Shown here in pieces: positions 23,562 to 32,572 of a stretch of DNA of 64,000 bases. This stretch comes from Limonium bicolor (taxonomy: Eukaryota; Streptophyta; Magnoliopsida; Caryophyllales; Plumbaginaceae). The position numbers and the translations under genes are program-made. Within the stretch, counting starts at the first letter, position 1; every line of letters begins with the position of its first letter. Below the pieces are notes generated by a model, which was given only the letters and a program-made list of their open reading frames with translations, searched no databases and had not been told where the DNA came from. The DNA lies in NCBI GenBank assembly GCA_023374045.1, contig CM041779.1:1612001-1676000 (forward strand), read 5' to 3'.

Positions 23562-25388
23562 CTAGCCTTGTAACATATGTCCAAGCATATTGTATAGAAA
23601 ATCTCCTTCTTTTATTAAACCCAAACGGACAAGTTTGTTTAAAGGTACATGACCTAAAGCAATATGTAAACTCTTAGCTTGGGGGCTGATATCCTTTTCG
23701 GAGCCCAAACCGTAACTATTAGCAGCAACATTATCTATCTCGGAGCCCAAACCACAACAATTAACGCCAATCTTGTTTTGGGCTGTGTCTGTAAACCTCG
23801 ATCCAGAAAACCCAAGACTACGATCCGCTTCAATCTCGTCCAAGATGTAAAGCCCATGTTGACCGCGCCCTACCTTCTCAATCGTCTCTGTCAACGGGAC
23901 CTGGACAAAGCAATTGCGGGCCTCAAAACTCAGCGAACAAGAGAATTGTTCAGTCAACCTTCTAACAGAAATCAAATTCAACATGAAATTCGGGATGTAC
24001 AATACTCCTGTTAGCCAGATTTCATTTCCAATTTTAACATCTCCGATTTTGTTCACCAATTGCGGACTTCCGTCTGGAAGAATGACGCTTCTTTCTACCT
24101 TCAAACTTTGCCAGTTTTCGAAAAGATTTTTCGCTCCTGACATGTGGTTTGTTGCCCCGGAGTCGATGATCCATTGTCCCTTAAACAAATCTTGCGAATT
24201 GTTGCTTAATAAACACTGTGTGTAGTTGAGTTTAGGTAGATGATTACCTGAAAAATTACAGTGACTGATTGCTTCTGGTTTTGCTGATGTGGTATTGTTT
24301 CGAATCAGTTCTGCTATCTGTTGTAATTGTTTCGGTGTCAATCCATCATCTGCATAACCCTTTTCATTCGATTCATCTTGAACCCTAGCAGCATTGGCGT
24401 ACCCTTTTCTTTCCCGTGCTGCGATTACTGCCTCTTTCCCGTGCAATTGATAGCACTCTACTGCTAAGTGCCCAATTTTTCTGCAATGGGTACATTTTTG
24501 CCTCTGGTAGCATTCTTCAAAGTTGTGACCTGCTTTCTTGCAAAATGAGCAAATCGCCTTTTTCTTCTCTGTGTTGATATTTCTTCTGTAATTTCTGGAA
24601 TTTTCTCCTGCGCCTGTTCCATGGCTGTAAAAAGACATCGCGTTCTCTGTAACGTTAGCATCTCCTCTCTGTTCTTCTTCTTGGATTATCAAAGAAAAGG
24701 CTCTCTCTAGACTGGGTATTTCTTGCATTGCTAGAATTTGCCCACGAATCGATAGATACTTTCGATTTAAACCCATAAGGAAGTGGATTAGCTTGTCTTG
24801 CTCTACTGCTTTCTTGACACGCTTATCCAAACCGCATGTGCAACTTCCACAAGAACAACTCTGTGTAGGATTTGCCAGATCCAATTCACCCCAGATACGT
24901 TTCAATTTGTTGAAGTACACCACAACTGTGTCTTCTCCTTGCTTCATCTCTGCTAGCTCACGCTTTAAACTATGAATGACAGCGAGATTTGTGTGCTCAT
25001 ATCTTTCGCAGATGGAATCCCAGATAATCTTGGGATCTTGGCAATAGCGAACACCTTCCAACGCACTCGCATCCAAGGAATTCTTCAACCAAAAAGCCAC
25101 AAGAGAACACGATCTCTCCCAGACGGCGTACCGAATTGTCTCTCCTTCCTCTGGTTTCTTCACGGCGCCGGTAACAAACCCGTACTTATTCTTCAATTTA
25201 AGCGCAGAAGTGATATCGCACTTCCAGCCTAAGAATCCAACTCCACTGAATTTCGGCACCAGAGAAATCCCTGGTTGCTCCGCCGCGTGCACATACAGCG
25301 GGTTATTGACGTCGATGGTAGAATTGTTGTTGTTGCTCGTTGACGAATGCGTCTCTGGTTGCTTCTCCTTGCCCAGATCGTCCGCCAT
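23562..25388 (-). CDS. copia Gag and protease (608 codons open)
   Basis: The ATG at 25388 lies about 30 bp after the PBS. A UBN2-type Gag domain covers roughly residues 30-240. Two CX2CX4HX4C knuckles follow (CSFCKKAGHNFEEC and CTHCRKIGHLAVEC, near residues 280-320), then the protease IIDSGATNHM near residue 410. Near the end a weak pre-integrase signature (LHIALGHVPL) is visible. The frame closes at 23562, where an intact copia polyprotein would go on into integrase, so a frameshift ends it. Gag would coat the RNA and the protease would cleave the polyprotein. Confidence 0.9.
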   Translation of the reverse strand: MADDLGKEKQPETHSSTSNNNNSTIDVNNPLYVHAAEQPGISLVPKFSGVGFLGWKCDITSALKLKNKYGFVTGAVKKPEEGETIRYAVWERSCSLVAFWLKNSLDASALEGVRYCQDPKIIWDSICERYEHTNLAVIHSLKRELAEMKQGEDTVVVYFNKLKRIWGELDLANPTQSCSCGSCTCGLDKRVKKAVEQDKLIHFLMGLNRKYLSIRGQILAMQEIPSLERAFSLIIQEEEQRGDANVTENAMSFYSHGTGAGENSRNYRRNINTEKKKAICSFCKKAGHNFEECYQRQKCTHCRKIGHLAVECYQLHGKEAVIAARERKGYANAARVQDESNEKGYADDGLTPKQLQQIAELIRNNTTSAKPEAISHCNFSGNHLPKLNYTQCLLSNNSQDLFKGQWIIDSGATNHMSGAKNLFENWQSLKVERSVILPDGSPQLVNKIGDVKIGNEIWLTGVLYIPNFMLNLISVRRLTEQFSCSLSFEARNCFVQVPLTETIEKVGRGQHGLYILDEIEADRSLGFSGSRFTDTAQNKIGVNCCGLGSEIDNVAANSYGLGSEKDISPQAKSLHIALGHVPLNKLVRLGLIKEGDFLYNMLGHMLQG

Positions 25389-25419
25389 TGTTGCCAGAGA
25401 AAGATACTAATTAACCCAC

Positions 25420-25432
25420 GCTCTTGATACCA
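25420..25432 (-). other. Primer-binding site of the copia element
   Basis: The minus strand reads TGGTATCAAGAGC directly after the 5' LTR, an initiator tRNA-Met-type site with one extra A relative to the common TGGTATCAGAGC. Confidence 0.8.
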
Positions 25433-25678
25433 TATTAGAGGTTAATGACGGTATTTGGTGAGAGTAAGAATTTGACAAAGTGTATTTGAATGTTATTCAT
25501 ATGCGTATAAAAAATGTACAACCCTATCGACAGAACTAGTATATATATACAATTGTTAGAGATAAAAAGCAAAGATAAATATATGCACAATCTATCATCT
25601 AAAAAAATCTATCTAATATAATTAACATATGGGCTAAGCTAGTAATGGGCCAGGTATATAAGACCCAATAGTCCAATA
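25433..25678 (-). repeat. 5' LTR of the copia element
   Basis: 246 bp. It differs from the 3' LTR at the terminal CA (TA here) and at one A/C position near 25602. Confidence 0.95.
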
Positions 25679-25683
25679 CTCTT

Positions 25684-25976
25684 TGTCGATTTGGTTTCCC
25701 AACGGGTGTGCTTTTGTTGTTTGTCGACTCAGCTTCGGGTTTTCCAAGACTTTCAAAAGCAACCCCATAGCTTCTTCCAATTGATAATCAAGCGCAAAAA
25801 CAAAAGTGTTGTATGTGAGCTAGAGAGAAATCCTCAAGAAATCAAAATCCACAAATAATACAAACGAACAAACACCAATCCAATTCGCTTCAATGATGGG
25901 AAATGAAGTGTGGATGAGAGTGTGAGAAAATGTGCACACCTGTCTCTCACAAAGGAAGAAGGAAAAAAGAACCATA
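25684..25976. other. Short unique spacer between copia and the LINE start
   Basis: About 290 bp lie between the copia target duplication and the LINE ORF1 start codon, and probably include LINE 5' UTR. On the minus strand an ATG within GAAGCTATGGGG opens a 31-codon frame that crosses the copia insertion site and stops just beyond it. It is preceded by a pyrimidine-rich leader-like stretch, but nothing recognisable is encoded. Confidence 0.35.
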
Positions 25977-25991
25977 ATGGATGATATTAAC
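25977..25991 (+). pseudogene. First five codons of LINE ORF1, severed by the gypsy array
   Basis: ATG GAT GAT ATT AAC reads MDDIN. The last five bases TTAAC are the gypsy target site. The frame continues on the other side of the array from 50924 (ANNKSFPFDICLLAKLF), giving a normal L1 ORF1 start. Confidence 0.8.
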
Positions 25992-26379
25992 TGAAATACC
26001 CGTAATTAAAAATAGTGATTAATTAGGCTAATAAATAATTTAGAAGCTTAATTAAGTATAAATAATTATTAGGGAACAAATCCCGAAGAAAACGGATCCT
26101 TAAAATGGATTAAAAGCATTACCGAATCTTAAAGCACGCTTTTCGAGGTAACTGGGAAAACGTGTCTTTAAGCGGGTCAAATAGACTCGTAACAGTTTTG
26201 GTCAACTAATAATCATTAATAAATATTAGTGAGGCTTTAGGACCAATAAAATCAAGAAAACGAGAAATTAGTAAAAACTGTCAAAAACGGGAAGTTGTGG
26301 GGTAGAAATATAATTAACACAAACTTATGTGTCCAAGAATGTAAAAAGAATTTTAAAACCCCCTTGGTCTATGTGTGCT

Positions 26380-26560
26380 GTCCGATTTTTACATATATAC
26401 ACACACACACTCTACTCTCTTTTACTCACTAAAGACAAAACAATTAAAAACACAAAAGTAACCCCCACCCTCACTTTACTCTCTCCCTACTCTCTATTCT
26501 CTCACTCACGTACCCATCTTCTTCCTCCTCTCTATTTCTCCTTCTCCATGCGATTTCCAT
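26380..26560 (+). promoter_or_regulatory. Possible LTR core promoter and pyrimidine-rich leader
   Basis: An ACATATATACACAC stretch near 26390 is followed by about 150 bp of CT-rich sequence (ACTCTCTCCCTACTCTCTATT and similar). This layout recalls a TATA-like element and the pyrimidine patch at plant transcription starts. It recurs in LTR2 near 36890 and LTR3 near 47360. No experimental start is known. Confidence 0.35.
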
Positions 26561-27860
26561 GGTGGAAATAGAAACACCCACAAACCTCTACTTCTCTCCT
26601 TTGTAACTCTCTCAAACATTCTCCAAAAATTATAAAAACACCACCATTGTAATCCTCTCACCAAGAGCTACATTTTCATCTTTCCAAAATCCAAAAACAA
26701 CCACTTTCGATTTTATGGGTATATCCCATTTGGAGTTTCAACACCACCATTAGAAGGCCCTCCTTCTCCTTGTTCTTCTAAGGTAAAAATATTTCGAAAA
26801 CTCCATCTTTTTCTAGCCCTTGTGGGCAAAACGAGATTCATGAACTAAACCCTTGTTCTTCCTCTTGTTCTAGCCGATTTTGGCTTGTTGGTGGAGTTGG
26901 AAATATTGTTCTTGAGCCACTCCAAGCTCCATTTGAACCCTTGCAAGGTAATATAAATTCTAAACCCTAGAATGTGCATTAGAACTCAAATGATGTTTAA
27001 GGTTAGTTTTAGTATTGAAAACATGTATGTTGATGGGCTGTAGCATTGGAGATTTGGTTTGGAAACCGGTAGAGAGAGAGAGAAGGAAGGAGAAAGAAGA
27101 AGAAAGAAACTAGAAGAGAAACAAGGTAAGGATACCCACCATTGTGTAGCTTGTGTATATATGTATGTAACAGATTTTTATAAGTTTGAATTTAGTAATT
27201 GAAATGGTATTGAGTAGTAGTATAATGTGTAAGAGAATATGAGTATTTGGAAGCCTTAAAAAGACATTTTAAAACTGTCAAAACAGATTGGGAATTAGTG
27301 TTTATGTGCAGGAATTTTTAGGAGTGTTTTAGTGTTGGTATTGTATATGGGAGCTTGTGTATTTTGATTGCTGAAAACAGGTGAGACAATTGAGATGTGA
27401 GTAAAACAATGTGGTGAGAGTATAAAATTATAGGGGAGACTATGGCAAAATTTGCCTAGGATTAGAACACTTAGAGAATTAAAACTAGGTGACTAATGTG
27501 AGTGTGTAACAGATTTTGATTAAGGAAGATAGAGGATAAGTTGAGGGAGATAGATGTATTCGAGATGTATTAGGAGTGTTAGAAATGACATTAGAAGAGG
27601 GAGTTGTAGATGGAGAGTGTTAGTGCTAAAATCTGTAGCAAACACAACTAGGGAAACAACTAGTGAAAGTGTGAGTTGAAACTTAGAGAATTAGGTGAGT
27701 GAATGAGTATAAAATTGTGTAAGGAGTTAGGAAATGAACTAGGGTGTATTAGGAGGTTTAAATGGTGTTAAAACATGTAGGATTAAGTGTAGGAACAATG
27801 GGGAAGTATTGGGTAAAAGAGAGGACTGAAAACAGAAAGTAAAATGCAAATACTGGGCCG

Positions 27861-28322
27861 GACCGAACTTGCGACCGGACTTGCAAGTTCGGTCGAGCCC
27901 AGACTTACAAAGACGGGTGAGCTACTGGAATCGACCGAACTTGCGACCGGACTTGCAAGTTCGGTCGGACCAGAAATTTTCCCCTGTAACCTACTGGAAT
28001 TGACCGAACCTGCGACCGGACTTGCAAGTTCGGTCGGCCTGAAGAATTTCCATCCTGTAACCTACTGGAATCGACCGGACTTGCGACCGGACATGCAAGT
28101 TCGGTCGGTCCAGAAAATTTCCGAGGATACCTACTGGAATCGACCGGACTTGCGACCGGACATGCAAGTTCGGTCGACCCAGAAAAATTTCCCGAGGATA
28201 GCTACTGGAATCGACCGAACTTGCGACCGGACTTGCAAGTTCGGTCGGCCAGAAGGATTTCGGTAATCTGAGCTACTGGAATGGACCGGACTTGCAAGGT
28301 CGGTCGCAAGTCCGGTCCGGTC
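27861..28322 (+). repeat. Hairpin minisatellite in LTR1, seven units of about 60-79 bp
   Basis: Units begin at about 27861, 27933, 28012, 28073, 28142, 28213 and 28283. The core GACCGAACTTGC ... GCAAGTTCGGTC is a 12-bp inverted repeat around a ten-base loop GACCGGACTT. The final unit forms a different, 13-bp stem (GGACCGGACTTGC with GCAAGTCCGGTCC). Units are joined by CTACTGGAATC-type linkers. Confidence 0.93.
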
Positions 28323-28367
28323 AAAAAAAATTATTTAAATTAAATAATATGTATATATATGTATACC

Positions 28368-28414
<47 letters not shown>

Positions 28415-29992
28415 CTGTATGAAAGCATGCCAAAGTAAGTAAGAAAGTGAGCTTAGGTAATGAAAAAAATAAGTAAGTAAAGTGTAGTGTAAGAAGTGTA
28501 AGGACATAGTAAGTAGGAGTTAAGTTGATGATAGGTAAATTAATCATTTAATTGTATGTATACAATAGGACTTGATTTGTGACACCGGAGGACGTTTGGA
28601 AACACGTGCAACGGTGAACGGTATGGATTCCTCATGCCCCGTATGCTATCTTGGTTACTCTGATTTGTGTGTTGTGTGCTAATTGATCACCAAATAAGAC
28701 AAATGCACGAATCGGAGTTAATATGCATACTTGTGAATATGTAGTGTTGTATGTTGTGAGCATTTTCTTAAATTTTAGTTTGTATAATTCATGAAATGTT
28801 TGGATGAGTATGAATGTGTGTACGTATGGTGTATTGTATCGTGACCGATTAATTGTGTGAATGGACTTCTAACTTATTCCTAACAAGCTAACCATCCTAA
28901 CTTAAATTGGTAACTAAATTGGAATGAGTAGAAGTCCGATATAGTTTCGGCCACGCGTGAGGATGCGGGGTCACGAGAGGTTGGTCCCAATTCCTGACTC
29001 TTAACTGGTCCGCGGCCCAAATCCCTTAAATGGGTAGCATCCCGGATTGGTGAGTCAAGTAAAGCCTGGTGGTGGGACGGTGTAGTCCCTGCCCAGAGGC
29101 CATACCGGCTTAACATGAGTATGAGTAAGAAGTATGAGTAAGTAAGAGCAAGTGAATGAGTATGGAAAGGTAAGCAAGTAAAGTATGAAAGAGAATGTGT
29201 AAGTATTGCGTAATGACTAAAAGAGTAAGCACTCCGATTAACCCGGTGCATAATTTGGCTAACCTTGCGAAGGTAAGTATTGTGAGTATAATTGTATTGT
29301 TGCCTTGGATTGAATAATGTATTGTGAATGAAGGTATGTTGTATGCAAGCATGTATGTATGAAATAAATGAACAGCATGTTTAGTGGACGTCAAATAGTC
29401 GGCGTGCCCTAGCTAGCACGCGGTATATGCGGAGTCCATATGCAGCGTTTGCTGAGCCCCTTGGGGCACCATTTTACTACACGCAGGTACCCGCGAGTGA
29501 TGAAGATGTGAAGATCTACTTCCATTTCTTTTATCTTCTTTTTGGAATGTAACCGTGAATTATGATTGGTGTACTGAGTAGTACACGGCTGTAGTTTTTG
29601 AATAGCCGTGTACCATGGGGTACACCTTTTTGGATAATGGAAGTATTGGATTGGGGTATAGATGAGTGGCTTTAGAAACTCATTTTTTGGTAAGCTTGAA
29701 AGGTTGTAATCGAATATACTTTAAATACTCGGTGATCCAAGAATGTAAGTAGTTGTTTTGTATTCAGTATGCAATCATATTAGTAGTCGTACGTACTGTT
29801 TGGTTCATCAAAGAACGTGGCGTGGAGGAGAGACACCGTATTAGTATTGTAGTGCTAGCTAGCCGTATGGGCGGTTAGCGGCATTGTTGCACCCGCCGTA
29901 GTAAGTAAGTAATAATTCCGCTGCGAACTCGTAGGATTAATAGGACGATTAGACGGTAAGCATAGGATTAGCGGTTGGGGTGTTACAAAAAG

Positions 29993-30004
29993 TGGTATCA
30001 GAGC
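29993..30004 (+). other. Primer-binding site, internal 1
   Basis: TGGTATCAGAGC lies five bases after the end of LTR1 and is complementary to the 3' end of initiator tRNA-Met. Confidence 0.9.
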
Positions 30005-30144
30005 GTAGTAACGCTCTGATGTCCATAGTACCGAGCATAGGGGATTACCGAGTTAGGATTTCAACCGTCTTAAGACGGACACTTAGAAACCTAACTAGGA
30101 ACTACCGTTGTTAACAACGGATACCCTTAACGTTCTTATGAACG
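30001..30144 (+). promoter_or_regulatory. Four consecutive palindromes in the gypsy leader (internal 1)
   Basis: GAGCGT-AGTA-ACGCTC (30001-30016, overlapping the PBS), the perfect palindrome CCGTCTTAAGACGG (30065-30078), the perfect palindrome CCGTTGTTAACAACGG (30105-30120), and CGTTC-TTAT-GAACG (30131-30144). Their position between PBS and Gag is where RNA dimerisation and packaging signals usually lie; that role here is inference. Confidence 0.6.
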
Positions 30145-30214
30145 ATACCTTGCTTAAATTCCAAGACCTTTGAGTCATATCTTGCAAAGCCTAACGTAAC
30201 TGTTAAATATTCAG

Positions 30215-31692
30215 ATGTCAGGCAGAGGTCCAGGTCGCCCCAGAGGAGGGGGCAATGACGGACCGGGCACGCAGACGATAGCTGAGATCGTCGCTGCCAC
30301 GGTAGCACAGATGCTACCACAAGTAATCAACGCTATGCAACAAAACCAACAAACTCAAGCGGGACCAATCCCTCCCCCGCCACCCAGAGAAGCAAACTGG
30401 GTAAAAGCTGTAGCGGAACTCCGCCCTCCCTGCTTTAGGGGCGAGAGTGATCCGGCTAAGCTCGAGGCCTACATCTCCGAGATGGAGACGGCTTTCGAAA
30501 CCCTCGAAGCTCCTGCTGGAGTTCGAGTCAGAGTTGCTGCTTACTACCTCAAGGATGCTGCTATGGATTGGTGGAAGCTGGTCAAGCACGAGCACGTCAG
30601 CGACCCCACATTCGACTGGGATTCTTTTGCATCTCTCCTCCGTTCCAAATACTATCCGGAGCATGTGAAAACTAAGAAAAGGCTAGAGCTGGACGCCTTG
30701 AAGATGACAGAGAAGATGACTGTCGATGAGTACTACCGCACCTTCACTTCCATCCTTCGTCTCCTCCCTGATCTAGGATACACCGGCCAGGTGTTGGTCG
30801 ATCGCTTCTATGGCGGTCTGAGCCATCGCCTTCGGTACGGTATGGGCTACACCAGATTTACCTCCCTTCAGGTAAATGACAGATAGCCCTTAGTATCAAA
30901 TTCGATTCTTTAAATTCCTTGAATCCTTTGAATCTTTCTTTATACCTCCTTAAATGAGAATCCCGGCTAATACCTGAGATTTCAGGAGTGTTATCACGCG
31001 GCTTCTCGCGTTGAGATCACTTGCCAGCTAAGGGATGAAGAGACCGCGCTGAAGCGCAAAGCTAACAACAAAACACCAGCACTGAGGAGCAGAACCAGGG
31101 GAAGAGCTGGAAAAAGAAGAAAGGGCATTTCTTTCAGCAATCCCAAAAGAAATCCCAGGGGAGAGCAGTGCCCATGCAGAGCAGGGCAAACCGGTTGAAC
31201 TTCTTCAACTCGGTTCATCCGCACCGGTGGCAGCAAAGCCACTGAGATCATACCCACCTAAGGGTAAACTTCTATCCCTAATTCGTATTCGTGCAAGTAA
31301 TATATCTAGTATATCCACGCACAAATGTGCTAACCCTCTAAACCTTAGGTTCCGGCTCCGGTCCCACCAAGAGCTATCCGGACAGCCGCAGCTACATGTG
31401 CCGAAGGTGCAATCTAGACCATCCCGGCAAGGATTGCCAAGGGAGAGAAATCCGGTGCTACAATTGTCAGAAGCCCGGGCACCGAGCCAACTTTTGCCCC
31501 GAAAATGCCAAGCAAAAAGGGAACTACCAAGCTACAGGCAGAGGGAAGGCAAGGAGGTTGCATCTGGCGATGCACCGACCCAGCAGGCACCACAGGGACA
31601 GGGATCCCGGGGACCTCCGCGGGGTGCACCTCAGAGGCAGCCTGTCCTTCACGTGATTGACCGTGATGGGTCCGGTTCTAAGTCCGGCCCAG
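30215..31692 (+). CDS. Gag with two introns, internal 1 (Retrotrans_gag plus two CCHC knuckles)
   Basis: Gag forms the particle and binds RNA. Exon A is 30215-30871 (219 codons): a basic Gly/Arg N-terminus (MSGRGPGRPRGGG), a Pro-rich stretch, then the Retrotrans_gag domain (FRGESDPAKLEAYI, DWWKLVKHEHV). It ends CTTCAG before GTAAAT. Exon B (30986-31263) follows TTTCAG and is Lys/Gln-rich. Exon C (31349-31692) follows CCTTAG and has two zinc knuckles, CRRCNLDHPGKDC and CYNCQKPGHRANFC. Introns are 114 and 85 bp. Exon phases agree with the same sites in internal 2. Small indels in exons B and C break this copy; a stop follows directly if the introns are not removed. Confidence 0.8.
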
Positions 31693-31843
31693 GTAATAAT
31701 CTCAACCTTTAATCCTTGAAATAGCATGCCTAGTAGTAGAGTAACTGTATGAGTGAATGCATGAGTAAATAAATGAAGTGTATATTGAGCATGAAATGGT
31801 AGTTGAAACTAGTACTCACCGTAGATGAAATTTGTAACCATAG

Positions 31844-32572
31844 GAAACTTTAGTATCTGTTACCCGATACCGGTAACCTTGAATCAAGAAGAGATTGACA
31901 TCACCAACCACGACTACACCAACAAACAGTGTCAGGTCATCCGACCAGGTATGATCTTATTAAGGGGATACCTGACACCCGACGCAAATCTCAATCATTC
32001 GACGATGCAACGAGCTAGGAACGGGTCAAGGTGGATTTTACACACCCGAATTCCCCGGTGGAGCGAAGATGAAGCTGAAGATGATGTGCTTGGGAAAGGA
32101 CTGGAATCCTTATACCAAGACATACCAGGAGACACGAACACAAGACGGAGCGACGCCACCGACAATACCACCAGAGTTTCAGACCCTCATCACACAAGCA
32201 GTAGAACTTGCACAACAATGCGAACCTGAACCGATCCCCGCACTTGAAGCGGATCTCTGTATCGTCAACTTCTACGAGAAAGAAGGACGACTTGGGTTAC
32301 ACCAAGACAAGGACGAGACAGCGGAATCTCTTGAACAAGGAGTGCCCGTAGTGTCTTGGTCCATTGGTGATGACGCCGTATTCCTGTATAGCGAGCAGAA
32401 GCGTGTGGACCTCGCACAGAAACTGGTATTGAGATCAGGAGATGTCCTAATCATGGGTGGAAACTCTAGGATGCTGTATCACGGGATCAACAAGATCAAG
32501 TTGAATACGGCACCGCCGGCAATAATCAATGCCACACACATGAAACCAGGACGCCTGAACCTTACCTTTAGA
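31844..32572 (+). CDS. AlkB-type 2OG-Fe(II) dioxygenase domain in the retrotransposon, internal 1
   Basis: AlkB proteins oxidatively remove methyl groups from bases of DNA or RNA using Fe(II) and 2-oxoglutarate. After a 151 bp intron (31693-31843) this exon continues the Gag knuckle frame (phase 1). Recognisable blocks are VIRPGMILLRGYL, then KMKLKMMCLGKDWNPYT, CIVNFYEKEGRLGLHQDKDE, VPVVSWSIGDDAVFLY, LRSGDVLIMGGNSRMLYHGI and MKPGRLNLTFR. Metal ligands are His (32300-32302), Asp (32306-32308) and His (32480-32482). The 2OG-binding Arg pair is at 32552-32554 and 32570-32572. All five are present in one frame from 32069. A two-base loss near 31985 puts the N-terminal block in another frame in this copy. 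The frame runs on into protease without a stop. Closest in style to plant ALKBH1-like and bacterial AlkB, from motif memory, not a search. Confidence 0.9.

Larger units (their letters stand above)
19122..25678 (-). mobile_element. Complete Ty1/copia element with 246 bp LTRs and CTCTT target duplication
   Basis: The minus-strand order is 5' LTR (25678-25433), PBS (25432-25420), Gag-protease, integrase, RT, RNase H, polypurine tract and 3' LTR (19367-19122). The 5-bp target duplication CTCTT is at 19117-19121 and 25679-25683. The two LTRs differ at only about two positions by my reading, which implies a recent insertion. Yet the coding region has several frameshifts and a solo LTR from another family (20457-21963). 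The element is dead as read. Confidence 0.95.
25992..29987 (+). repeat. LTR1 of the gypsy array (3996 bp)
   Basis: It runs TGAAATACCCG ... GGGGTGTTACA. It differs from LTR2 and LTR3 at many shared positions, for example a distinct block at about 29775-29862, and has the longest AT microsatellite (about 28347-28411). It contains no coding domain. Confidence 0.95.

Noticed and set aside
27844..28266. Open frame with repeated NRPDLRPD-like units in each long LTR
   Set aside because: It is translation of the hairpin minisatellite, open in several frames, with no domain and an arbitrary start.
27861..28322. CRISPR-like look: regular palindromic repeats with spacers
   Set aside because: Plant nuclear context, spacers nearly identical, copies lie inside LTRs, no cas genes.
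29993..30004. tRNA-like sequences at the PBS sites
   Set aside because: Only the 12-base complement of a tRNA 3' end is present, no cloverleaf or promoter boxes; no tRNA or rRNA gene was recognised in the window.
31844..32572. AlkB as an integrated plant RNA virus fragment
   Set aside because: No viral methyltransferase, helicase or polymerase nearby; it is fused in frame to Gag and protease, and its wording (LHQDKDE, RPGM block) fits cellular AlkB better.
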